Shown piece by piece: positions 9,391 through 20,200 of a DNA stretch of 64,000 nt. The position numbers and the translations under genes are program-made. Numbering within the stretch: position 1 is the first letter of the stretch; each line of letters begins with the position of its first letter. The notes beneath the pieces were generated by a model. The model made no database searches. It saw nothing but the letters and a program-made list of their open reading frames with translations, and was not told the DNA's origin. Location: NCBI RefSeq assembly GCF_015689175.1, contig NZ_CP065047.1, positions 806,001 to 870,000 of the forward strand, in the 5' to 3' direction. The stretch comes from Mycobacterium kubicae. Its GTDB lineage: Bacteria > Actinomycetota > Actinomycetes > Mycobacteriales > Mycobacteriaceae.

Positions 9391-9507
9391 GATCGGTTCC
9401 TTCAGCCATTTTGACGGAGGCCCTGCTGAAACCTGATCAAGCCCCCCGGCTGCGCCTTATGTTAATGAATATTCTTCTCGTGCGGTAGGTCGGGTAACGC
9501 GATGGGC

Positions 9508-9732
9508 TCAGGTCATACAGACGTTGGAGACCACCAGCACCGGCCACGAGACGATCGAACCGAGAAAGGACACGACGAGGTCGGCGCCCTGCATGCCGCG
9601 GAGGTGGTCGGTGTGGGTTGCCGACCAGATCAGCCCGACGACCAAGTACGGCGCGCCGAAGAGCACGCCGAGTCCGATCCACTCGGCGACAGTCATCTGG
9701 TAACTGAGCACTTGACGCACTTTGGTGATCAC
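9508..9732 (-). CDS. Small two-helix membrane protein (paralogue B)
   Basis: Gap-free paralogue of the 9166-9390 product, also 74 residues if GTG 9732 is used. That start has AGGAGG eight bases upstream and is better than GTG 9741, which sits directly against the same AGGAGG. Shared features are the LSY motif near the N-terminus, a GAPYLVVGLIW helix, the THTDHL...MQGADL loop, the SWPVL helix and the terminal VCMT. It lies immediately after the double TetR gene and its ribosome site is inside that gene's end, so the two are probably co-translated. Confidence 0.75.
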   Translation of the reverse strand: MITKVRQVLSYQMTVAEWIGLGVLFGAPYLVVGLIWSATHTDHLRGMQGADLVVSFLGSIVSWPVLVVSNVCMT

Positions 9733-9737
9733 GCGGC

Positions 9738-10973
9738 TCACCTCCTCTTGGCCGGCCGCCCCAGCGCAGTGATTTCGGTCAGGCGGCGAGCGGTTGACCG
9801 TGCCTGCGCGAAGTCGTGTCGCCGCACCAGGCGCCCAGAGTCGACGATCAACGCGTAGGCGGCATAGACGCCGTAGCGGGCCCGCGCCACACTCAGCTCC
9901 GGACGGACGGCGGTCATCAGACGGGCCCAGGCCTCGGCGGTGGACTGCTGGATGGTGTCCAGCATGGACAGCTCGTCGGGCGGCAGGTTGTGCCGCTCGG
10001 TGTAGTAGACGTAGGCGATTTCGGGTCGGGCGAAGGACCGGGCGACGTACGCGTCGACCAGCGCGGCCAACGCGACTTCCGGGTCGTCGGTTTTGGCAAT
10101 GACTTTGGCGACATCGGCCGAACAGCGGTCGGCCGCGCGACGATACGCTGCGGCCAAGATGTCGACCTTGCTGGGAAAGTAGCGGTACAGCCCGGACGGT
10201 TGCATGCCGACCGCCGCCGCGATGTCGTCCATGCTGGTATCGCGAAAGCCGCGCTCGTAGAACAGCCGCATGGATTCGGAGAGGACGAACTCATAGACGC
10301 CCGCGGCCGCGGTGACGACCGGCCGGGGCGACGGCATCGACGCGCGGCCCTTGATGGCCGGCAACTCCGCGGCCAGCACGTCGGCGGCCATCTCTGCCAC
10401 GCCGCTGCGAATCTCGTTGACCGCCAGCGGCATCGAGTGATCGGTGATGCTGCCGATGACGCTGAGGGCCGCCGCAGACAACGTCCACAGGTGCGGCGGT
10501 TGCAGCTTGGGCCGCAGCGCGGACAACGGTCGTTGCAGCCGTCTGTTGGTGAGTTTGAGTTGGTCTTTGAGCGTGGTCTGGTCGGCGCCCCTGAGATAAC
10601 GTCCCTCCCACCGATAGAGACCACCGGCGGTGCGGTTGGCGATCGTGGTGTCGACGAGGGCGCCGATGAGACCGGTCAGCAATTCGGCCGGATCGGTGCC
10701 GGTGGCGTCGTCTGCGAAGGCGGTGGCGTCGACGAGTTGCCGGCCCAACGACAGGACCGCATCGCGGAAGAGGTCGTATTTGCTCGGGGAATGGCGATAC
10801 AACGCCGCAGGTGAGATGCCCACCCGCGAGGCGATGTCCTCCATGCTGACGGCGTGATAACCGTGAGCGCTGAATGCGTCGGTGGAGGCCCGCGCGATCT
10901 GGGCCTTCCGGTCCTTCGGGCGCCGGCGTATCGGAGGGGCGGACTCGTCGCGGGCACCGGTCATGGCGTTCAC
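9738..10973 (-). CDS. Double TetR/AcrR-family transcriptional regulator
   Basis: About 411 residues, twice the usual TetR length, because two complete TetR units are fused in one chain. The first DNA-binding domain (about residues 24-70) has AFSAHGYHAVSMEDIASRVG and AALYRHSPSKYDLF. The second (starting near 230) has LFYERGFRDTSMDDIAAAVG and SGLYRYFPSKVDIL. Each is followed by its own alpha-helical ligand domain. Such a chain could bind an operator as a pseudo-dimer. GTG 10973 has GAGG seven bases upstream; ATG 10964 is an alternative. It is divergent from the DUF2236 oxygenase-like gene and probably controls that gene and the small membrane genes around it. Confidence 0.85.
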   Translation of the reverse strand: MNAMTGARDESAPPIRRRPKDRKAQIARASTDAFSAHGYHAVSMEDIASRVGISPAALYRHSPSKYDLFRDAVLSLGRQLVDATAFADDATGTDPAELLTGLIGALVDTTIANRTAGGLYRWEGRYLRGADQTTLKDQLKLTNRRLQRPLSALRPKLQPPHLWTLSAAALSVIGSITDHSMPLAVNEIRSGVAEMAADVLAAELPAIKGRASMPSPRPVVTAAAGVYEFVLSESMRLFYERGFRDTSMDDIAAAVGMQPSGLYRYFPSKVDILAAAYRRAADRCSADVAKVIAKTDDPEVALAALVDAYVARSFARPEIAYVYYTERHNLPPDELSMLDTIQQSTAEAWARLMTAVRPELSVARARYGVYAAYALIVDSGRLVRRHDFAQARSTARRLTEITALGRPAKRR

Positions 10974-11050
10974 GCTAGCGCCTCGTTCTGCCGCGCCGAC
11001 CCCGCCGCATCTAACACCTGAATGACTGCTCACTTCTCCCGCCTGCGATC

Positions 11051-11097
11051 GGCTAATAGCCAGCGGCACCTACTTCATGTAAGAAGAATAGCCATTC
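11051..11097. promoter_or_regulatory. Candidate operator palindromes between the double TetR gene and the DUF2236 gene
   Basis: Two short palindromes lie in the divergent intergenic region: GGCTAATAGCC (11051-11061) and GAATAGCCATTC (11086-11097). They share the TAGCC/GGCTA motif, are about 35 bases apart centre to centre, and sit in the AT-richest part of the gap. This is where a TetR-type repressor would be expected to bind. Confidence 0.42.
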
Positions 11098-11202
11098 ACT
11101 TAACGTTGCGCGCCCCGTCGAGCATGTGAGACGCTCGAGGCACGGGATTCCGCCCGTGCAAGCGCACGCACCAAAGCGACCAGGGATACGCCAGGGATAG
11201 CC

Positions 11203-12105
11203 ATGTCCACACCGCGTGCGACGGCGTCGGCCGCCGCCCCCTTGAATACCAGCCAGACGCGGATCAGCATCGGCCGACGCACGGCTCGCTGGAGCGACGG
11301 GCCCGTCACGGTCACCGATGCCATGGATTTCTGGGCCTTCGCCGCGGGGGCTGCGAACGTCATCATGCAGTTGTCCTGGCCCGAGGTCGGATACGGCGTC
11401 GTCGAATCCAAGGTCGATTCCGGCAACCTATTCAAGCACCCCTGGAAACGGGCCCGCACCACCTTCCAATACTTGGCCGTGGCGGTATTCGGCACCGACG
11501 ATGACCGTCGCGCGTTTCGCGCCGCGGTCGACACAGCTCATCGCCACGTCCGCTCCACATCCGCTAGCCCGTTGTCCTACAACGCTTTTGACCGCGACCT
11601 GCAGATGTGGGTGGCCGCTTGTCTGTTCGTCGGGCTAGAGGACACCTACCAACTGTTGCGGGGGCAGATGACCGCCGAACAGGCCGAACAGTTCTACCGG
11701 TCGGCATGGACGTTGGGGACGACATTGCAAGTCAGCACCGAACAATGGCCGCCGACTCGCGCCGCGTTCGACGAATATTGGAACACGGCCTGCCGGCGGG
11801 TGATGGTCGACGACGTGGTGCGCGGCTACCTACTGGACCTGATCGAGTTGAAGATGGTCAATCCGCTCCTGGGTGTGCCGTTTCGGCCGCTGCTGAAGTT
11901 CCTGACCATCGGCTTCCTGGCGCCGGTCTTTCGCGAGGCGTTGGGCGTGTCGTGGAGCACCGGCAAGCAGTGGCGGTTTGAACGGCTGTTCCTACTCGTC
12001 GCGTTCGTCAACCGCTTCATTCCTCCCTTTCTGCGCCAAGGGGGCAGCCACGTTCTGCTGGCCGATGTGCGGCGGCGAGTGCGGCGCCGCAAACCCCTGC
12101 TGTGA
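11203..12105 (+). CDS. Oxygenase MpaB-like (DUF2236) protein
   Basis: 300-residue member of the DUF2236 family, which includes the fungal oxygenase MpaB and bacterial latex-clearing haem proteins. Visible family features are WSDGPVTVTDAMDFWAFAAGAANVIMQLSWPEVGYGV at the N-terminus, HPWKRARTTFQYLAVAVFG, and an internal AACLFVGLEDTYQLL segment that follows NAFDRDLQMWV. In the family conserved His/Arg positions hold haem or metal; I cannot assign each ligand by eye. Divergent from the double TetR gene and followed directly by a small membrane protein gene. The likely role is oxidation of a hydrophobic substrate; the substrate is unknown. Confidence 0.82.
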   Translation: MSTPRATASAAAPLNTSQTRISIGRRTARWSDGPVTVTDAMDFWAFAAGAANVIMQLSWPEVGYGVVESKVDSGNLFKHPWKRARTTFQYLAVAVFGTDDDRRAFRAAVDTAHRHVRSTSASPLSYNAFDRDLQMWVAACLFVGLEDTYQLLRGQMTAEQAEQFYRSAWTLGTTLQVSTEQWPPTRAAFDEYWNTACRRVMVDDVVRGYLLDLIELKMVNPLLGVPFRPLLKFLTIGFLAPVFREALGVSWSTGKQWRFERLFLLVAFVNRFIPPFLRQGGSHVLLADVRRRVRRRKPLL

Positions 12106-12375
12106 GTGATCATGCGAGGGTTGCAACTGCTCAGATCCACTCTCGCGCGTCCCATATCGGTCGGGGCGATGCTCGAGTTGGCCATGTGGCTCGCGGTGCC
12201 CTACATCGTGATCGGCATCGCCTGGGCGTTCCTGCATGCCGGCAAGGTCCAGGAACGGCAAGCCTATTGGGACAAGTTGTTGCCGGCCGGTGCGGACATC
12301 GCCGCACTCGGCGAGGCGACGGTCCTGTGGCCCGCGCTACTGCTGCTACCGGGTGGTTGTTCGGGTACCGATTAG
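12106..12375 (+). CDS. Small membrane protein (diverged relative of paralogues A and B)
   Basis: 89-residue protein starting at GTG 12106 or ATG 12112, touching the stop of the DUF2236 gene. It keeps the plan of the 74-residue products on the other side of the regulator: a helix with AVPYIVIGIAWAF, a polar loop ending in GAD, then a WPALLLL helix and a late Cys. The loop lacks the THTDHL motif and is longer (about 16 charged residues, KVQERQAYWDK). Probably translated together with the oxygenase-like gene. Confidence 0.7.
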   Translation: MIMRGLQLLRSTLARPISVGAMLELAMWLAVPYIVIGIAWAFLHAGKVQERQAYWDKLLPAGADIAALGEATVLWPALLLLPGGCSGTD

Positions 12376-13001
12376 CGCCGGGCGGTTCGTGAAAGCCTAA
12401 GCGCCGCCGCGATTGCCAATGCGGCAACGTCAAGTGTCTTTGAGCTCAGGTCATGTCGCGCGCCGGTGATCTCGACGATCTCCGTCGGCGCCGGAATCAG
12501 CGCCGCGGCATCGCGCAGTTCCGCCGGGGTACCGAACGGGTCTGAGGTGCCATGTGTGAACACCGTTGGAACCGTGATGTCCGGCAGGTGCTCGGTGCGG
12601 GCGCGTTCCGGCTTGCCCGGGGGATGGACCGGATACGAGAACAGCGTCAGGACGGCGACGGGCGCCTGCTGGGCGGCCACCACCATTGACGTCTGGCGGC
12701 CCCCGTAGGAGTGCCCGCCGGCGATCACCGGACCGCTGACCAGCCCGCGACACAGTTCGATCGCTTCGACGATGCCTTCCCGGTCGCTCGCTGCCGAACC
12801 CGACGGCGACCCCTTCGGGCGGCGCCGACGGTAGGGCAGATTGTATCTGACCGCCAGCCAGCCGCGTCTGGACCACTCATCGCAAACGCGTTGCAGCAGA
12901 GGCGATTCCCGGTTCCCGCCGGCACCATGGGTGAGCACCACGACGCCGGCCGGGGTATATTCAGGTTGGTGCGCGACGCCGTCGATCGAATCGAGAACCA
13001 T
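12372..13001 (-). CDS. Alpha/beta hydrolase, Rv0421c-like
   Basis: Cytoplasmic alpha/beta hydrolase of 209 residues, the same length I recall for Rv0421c. ATG 13001 is chosen because AGGAGGAG lies seven bases upstream; an ATG at 13034 overlapping the thiD stop would add 11 residues. The nucleophile elbow is AGGHSYGGRQTS, the acid is in FTHGTSDPFGT, and the His in ITGARHDLSS. The HGAGGNRESP loop near the N-terminus forms the oxyanion hole. It overlaps by four bases the convergent end of the small membrane gene. It is the last gene of the thiC-thiD transcription unit. Substrate unknown. Confidence 0.84.
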   Translation of the reverse strand: MVLDSIDGVAHQPEYTPAGVVVLTHGAGGNRESPLLQRVCDEWSRRGWLAVRYNLPYRRRRPKGSPSGSAASDREGIVEAIELCRGLVSGPVIAGGHSYGGRQTSMVVAAQQAPVAVLTLFSYPVHPPGKPERARTEHLPDITVPTVFTHGTSDPFGTPAELRDAAALIPAPTEIVEITGARHDLSSKTLDVAALAIAAALRLSRTARR

Positions 13002-13030
13002 GGCGCCGCTCCTCCTCATCACCCGGCGCG

Positions 13031-15570
<2,540 letters not shown>

Positions 15571-15725
15571 TATCGAGTTGGACCTCGTCCACGCTAGCGC
15601 AGCATGACCCCAATGTGCAGGGCAGGCGCAGCGCCGCCACGGTGCTGGCCCCCGCCAGGGCCAAATGCGATGATGCAAACGTGCAGCAGTCCGCTCGAAT
15701 TGGCACATCAGCAGCCGGTGCAAAC

Positions 15726-16409
15726 ATGGATCGGTTCGCCACCGCGATGCCTGCGGGGGCCGGCGCGTACTTGAACGTGGGCAGCTTCCGCTTCTGGTTC
15801 GTCGGCCAGCGCTGGGAGTGGTCCGACGAGGTTGCCCGCATGCACGGCTACGAGCCGGGCACCGTGGTGCCGACCACGAAACTGCTTCTCTCCCACAAAC
15901 ATCCGGACGATCGCGCGCACGTCCAAGACCTGCTCGACTATGCGCTGCGGTCCGGGGAGTCGTTCTCCAGCCGGCACCGGTTCATCGACACCGCGGGCAA
16001 TGTGCACGACGCGATCGTGGTCGCCGACCGCATGCTCGACGACAACGGGACGGTGCTTGGCACCGCCGGCCACTACATAGACCTCACCGACACCTTCGAT
16101 GAAGCGCGGTTCGAGACGCGACAGGAGGTGCTCGACGAGGCGCTGCCCGACCTGTTCGAGAATCGGGCGGCGATCGAGCAGGCCAAGGGCGTGCTGATGT
16201 ACGTCTACCGCGTCAGCGCCGAGCAAGCCTTCCGCGTGCTGCAGTGGCGGTCGCAAGAGACCAACACCAAGGTTCGCGCGCTCGCCAAACAACTCCTCGA
16301 TGACGTCATGACCATGACCGCACCCTCGGCGGCGGTGCAAAGTCAGTTCGATCATCTGCTGTTGACCGCGCACGACCGTATTCCTGGCGATTCCCATCGC
16401 AAGTCCTGA
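15726..16409 (+). CDS. PAS-ANTAR RNA-binding regulator
   Basis: 227-residue sensor and antiterminator-type protein. Residues about 20-122 form a PAS domain (FWFVGQRWEWSDEVARMHGY, then LLLSHKHPDD, HRFIDTAGNVHDAIV, and GTAGHYIDLTD). Residues about 138-195 form an ANTAR domain with the hallmark NRAAIEQAKGVLMYVYRVSAEQAF. ANTAR proteins bind paired hairpins in nascent RNA and block termination; the PAS part would tune this to a ligand or redox signal. ATG 15726 is taken as the start; GTG 15681 would add 15 residues. Neither has a strong ribosome site. The gene is divergent from thiC. Its target RNA is unknown. Confidence 0.88.
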   Translation: MDRFATAMPAGAGAYLNVGSFRFWFVGQRWEWSDEVARMHGYEPGTVVPTTKLLLSHKHPDDRAHVQDLLDYALRSGESFSSRHRFIDTAGNVHDAIVVADRMLDDNGTVLGTAGHYIDLTDTFDEARFETRQEVLDEALPDLFENRAAIEQAKGVLMYVYRVSAEQAFRVLQWRSQETNTKVRALAKQLLDDVMTMTAPSAAVQSQFDHLLLTAHDRIPGDSHRKS

Positions 16410-16537
16410 CGTGACTCATCACGGAAGCGCACCTGCGCGGGTTAGGCTCGATGCGACTTTGGCCGGCGCACGCCGCGGTTCGGGCACCGCGGTTGACCGC
16501 CGCCGGAAACCCTGAGGCACTCAAGACGGGTCAAGGG

Positions 16538-16906
16538 ATGGAACTGCTGGCTGTTGAGCACGCGGCCCGCGACGACGCAATCTTTGTGCATGTGAAAGGC
16601 GACGTCGACTCCAGCACGGTCGACGAACTCGTCACGCATCTCACCGAAGCGCTGCGGTTGGCGGCGACACATCCGGCCCAGTTGGTGATTGTCGACTTGA
16701 AAGCGGTGACCTTCTTCGGCAGCGCCGGACTGAACGCCATCCTGGACTGTCATGAAGCCGGTGTAGCCGCCGGCACGTCGGTGCGACTGGTCGCTGACCA
16801 TGCCCAGGTCCTGCAGCCGATCGAAGTGACGCTGCTGAACCGCATCTTCGACATCTATCCCACCGTCGACGACGCGCTGCAGCGCGATCAACCCACTGAG
16901 GATTGA
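16538..16906 (+). CDS. STAS-domain anti-sigma factor antagonist
   Basis: 122-residue protein made of one STAS domain, from GDVDSSTVDELVTHL through LVIVDLKAVTFFGSAGLNAI. In the classical family the conserved serine of the FxxSxGL motif, here Ser62, is phosphorylated by an anti-sigma kinase and controls partner switching. No anti-sigma kinase or sigma factor is adjacent. The gene follows the PAS-ANTAR gene by about 130 bases on the same strand. ATG 16538 starts directly before the STAS fold; an upstream start at 16451 would add a basic 29-residue leader without similarity. Confidence 0.85.
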   Translation: MELLAVEHAARDDAIFVHVKGDVDSSTVDELVTHLTEALRLAATHPAQLVIVDLKAVTFFGSAGLNAILDCHEAGVAAGTSVRLVADHAQVLQPIEVTLLNRIFDIYPTVDDALQRDQPTED

Positions 16907-16929
16907 CAGCACCTCGCGGGGGAGGGCGG

Positions 16930-17205
16930 CTAGACCTCTTCCATCGCTTCGCCGAACTCCTCCAACAGCTTGTTGTGATGGTTGCTCGCCATCACGTGCC
17001 CGGCGGCGATGACCAAAGCCACCGGCCAGTCGATGAGCTCGAACGCGGCCAGGGCGGCCAGGCCACCGTAGTAGGCGAGTTGGTCGGGCCGTGGGATGGT
17101 CACCTGACCCACCACCGGCAGGTTCACCGCGAAGGTTTCCCCGGCCCGAATCTTCTCCACGGCCTCACGCTGAGACGTTGCCTGCCGCGCCTTCTTTTCG
17201 GCCAT
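16930..17205 (-). CDS. Conserved mycobacterial membrane-associated protein, Rv0424c-like
   Basis: 91-residue protein of unknown function, equal in length and position to Rv0424c. It starts with a charged segment (MAEKKARQATSQREAVEK), continues with a VNLPVVGQVTIPRPDQLAYYG segment, and has one hydrophobic stretch, GLAALAAFELIDWPVALVIAAG. The C-terminus is His/Asn/Glu-rich (ASNHHNKLLEEFGEAMEEV). GAAAGG precedes the start; the second of two adjacent ATGs is favoured by spacing. The WPVALVIAAG helix resembles that of the Rv0426c-like protein at the other end of ctpH, so both may be small partners of the ATPase. Confidence 0.78.
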   Translation of the reverse strand: MAEKKARQATSQREAVEKIRAGETFAVNLPVVGQVTIPRPDQLAYYGGLAALAAFELIDWPVALVIAAGHVMASNHHNKLLEEFGEAMEEV

Positions 17206-17254
17206 CATTTGCCTTTCAGTAACTAAGGGTTTGCCGTCCTGCCGGATGAAGCCG

Positions 17255-20200
17255 TCACCGTCGGGTGTATGTCGACGACCGACGCCCCGGCCGACCCGCT
17301 AGTTTCGTCGTTTGCCGCTTTGCTGTGCGTGCCGTTGCGGGAGCTTTACGCCCTGTTGTGGCGCGCTGGGGTGGTGGACATTGTGACGTCCGATCCGGCA
17401 CCTCATCGTGCTGCGGACCTTCCTGCATCGGAGGAGTACCCAACTCCGCTGGTTGCCGATTCGATTGGTCGCGACTTTCCAGAACGCGGTTCAGCACCGC
17501 CACCGCGACGGTCGCGGCGGCAGCCGAGCCCAGGGCCTGAGCCCACCCGACCGGCCCGATCGGCGTACAGCCGAGCAACTGGCTGATCAGCGGAATACTG
17601 ATCAACGTGCCCATCGCGGCCAGTGACCCAGCCGCGGTGAACACCACCAGCCAGTCGCGCGAGTCGAGCAACGTCTGACCCAACTGCGCCGACACCAGCG
17701 CGACCAGCGCCACGGTCGACGCGCGGCGGGGGAAGCCGGTGACACCGGCCATGGTCCAGGCTGCCGTGGCCGCCGCCGCCGTGGTGGCGCCCCGGACACC
17801 GACCGCCCGCCACAGCGCGCGCTCATCCGGGCCGCGAGCGCCCGAATCCGCCGGATCGCGCGGCTTGCTGACCGCCAGCGCGGCGGCGGGCAGCGCGTCG
17901 GTCAGCATGTTGACCAGCAGCAACTGGCGGGTGTTCAGCGGGGAGACCCCGGTGACCGCGCTGCCGATGATGGCGAACGCGACTTCACCGGCATTGCCGC
18001 CGAGCAGCACCGAAACCGCCGCTTGCACCCGCTGCCAGAGTTGGCGCCCTTCCAGGATCGACGGCAGCAGCGACTCGATCCGCCCGTCCACCAGCACCAT
18101 GTCGGCCGCGACCTGCGCCGGGTCGCTGCCGTGCGCCACCACCCCGATGCCGACGGTGGCGGCGCGGATCGCGGCCGCGTCATTGGAGCCGTCGCCGACC
18201 ATTGCGCAAACCCGGCCGCTGCGCTCCAGCGTCTGAACGATCTGCACCTTGTTCTCCGGTGTCATCCGCGCGAAGATCATCCGCTCGGCGACCGCCTTCT
18301 CCTGATCCTTGCGCGACAGGGCATCCCACTCCGCGCCGCTGATGATCTGGTCGACGTCCACTGACATGCCCAGCTCCCGTGCGATGGCCGCAGCGGTCAC
18401 CGGGTGATCACCGGTGATCAGGCGCACGTCGAGGTGGTGGGTGCGCAGGTCCGCCAGCAGGTCGGCGGCGGTGGCTCGCGGGGTGTCCGACAGACCCAGG
18501 AATCCGACCAATGTCAAACCTTCATCGCAGAAGTCGGCGATGCCGTCCGGATCGTCTAGCACCGCTTGTGCTTGCTCGTCGTCGAGCCGGCGCTGGGCCA
18601 CCGCGATGACGCGCAGCCCGTCGGCGGCCAGTTCGTGCACCGTGGCGGCCAGCTGCGAACTGGTCTGGCCGCACGCCGGCAGCACCACTTCCGGCGCCCC
18701 TTTGACGGTCAGTTGGGTGCCGGTCACCGACGCCGAGAACGACCTGCCGGAGCGAAACGGCAGGTGCGCCGCCGGTTCGGTGTCGGGACCCGAACCATTG
18801 GCCTCGGCCGCCTCGACAATGGCGACGTCGGTGGCATGGATCTGCGGGCCGCCGTTGGACGGCGGGGCGGCATGCGCGGCGCACCGCAACACTTCCTCGC
18901 TCGGCTGGCCGGGCGCGGGCTGCACCCGCGTCACCCGTAGGCGGTTTTCGCTGAGCGTCCCGGTCTTGTCGAAGCAGACCATGTCGACGCGGCCGAGGGC
19001 TTCCACCGAACGCGGGATGCGCACCAGCGCGCCGCATTGGCTCAGTCGCCGCGCCGACGCCTGTTGAGCCAGGGTCGCGACCAGCGGCATGCCTTCGGGA
19101 ACGGCGGCCACGGTGACCGCGATACCGCTGGCCACCGCCTGACGCAGGCCTTGGCGGCGCAACAGGCCCAGCCCGGTGACCAAGGCGCCACCGGTCATGC
19201 TGATCGGCCAGGCCTGGTTGGTGAGCTGGCTCAGTTGGTGCTGCAGGCCGACGGTGGAGGCGTCGCCGGACACCAGGTCAGCGGCGCGGCGCTCCTGGGT
19301 GTCGGCCCCGACCGCGGTGACCACGGCGACCGCGGTGCCGGCGACCAGGGTGGTGCCGGCGTAGAGCATGCAGCGGCGGTCGGCCAGATCGGCCCCCGGC
19401 GTGGCCTCGACTTGTTTGGTCACCGACAACGATTCACCGGTCAGCGCCGACTCGTCGACCTCGACGTCGACCTCTTCCATCACGCGGGCGTCAGCGGGAA
19501 CCACCTCATGGGTGCGCACCTCGATGACATCACCGGGCTGCAGCTGCTCGGCGACGATCTCCACGTATTCGCGTTGCCCGTCGGCCCCGGCCACCACCTT
19601 GCGCGCCGGCGGAATCTGCTGCGCCAAGAGACGATTGAGTCGGCTCTCGGCACGCAGTCGTTGGGTCGCCGCCAGGATGGAATTGCCGGTCAGCACCGAA
19701 CCGACCATCACTGCGTCGACGGGAGACCCCAGGACCGCGCTGGCGGTCGCCCCCAAGGCCAGCATGGGAGTCAACGGATCGGACAACTCCGCGCGCACGG
19801 CCGCAAAGAGCTTGCCCACCGCCTGGACCGGCGGCGCGGTCAGCTCTACCCCGCGTCTGGCCGTCCCCACCCCGCCGGCCACTGCTCGTCCGGCCAGCGT
19901 CGCACGTTGCCGCGTCCTCGGCTGTTGCTCAGGCGGTGACGGCAGGACCTTGCGCACCTGCTCGACCGACATCGCATGCCACTCGTGGAACGCCGCCGGG
20001 CGTGGGGTGGGGGTTCCGACGACCTTGCGGGCCAGCGAATAGCCCGACAACATTCCGGCCGCCGCGCCGGTGGTCACCGGTCCGGGTCCCCGGCCCCGGA
20101 CCCCGGGCAGCATCAGCAGAGTGCCCAATGCCGAAGCGCCACCGGATATTTCGACGCCACGGCGACGGGCGGCCCGGGCGGCCGGGAGGGCGAGCAGGAC

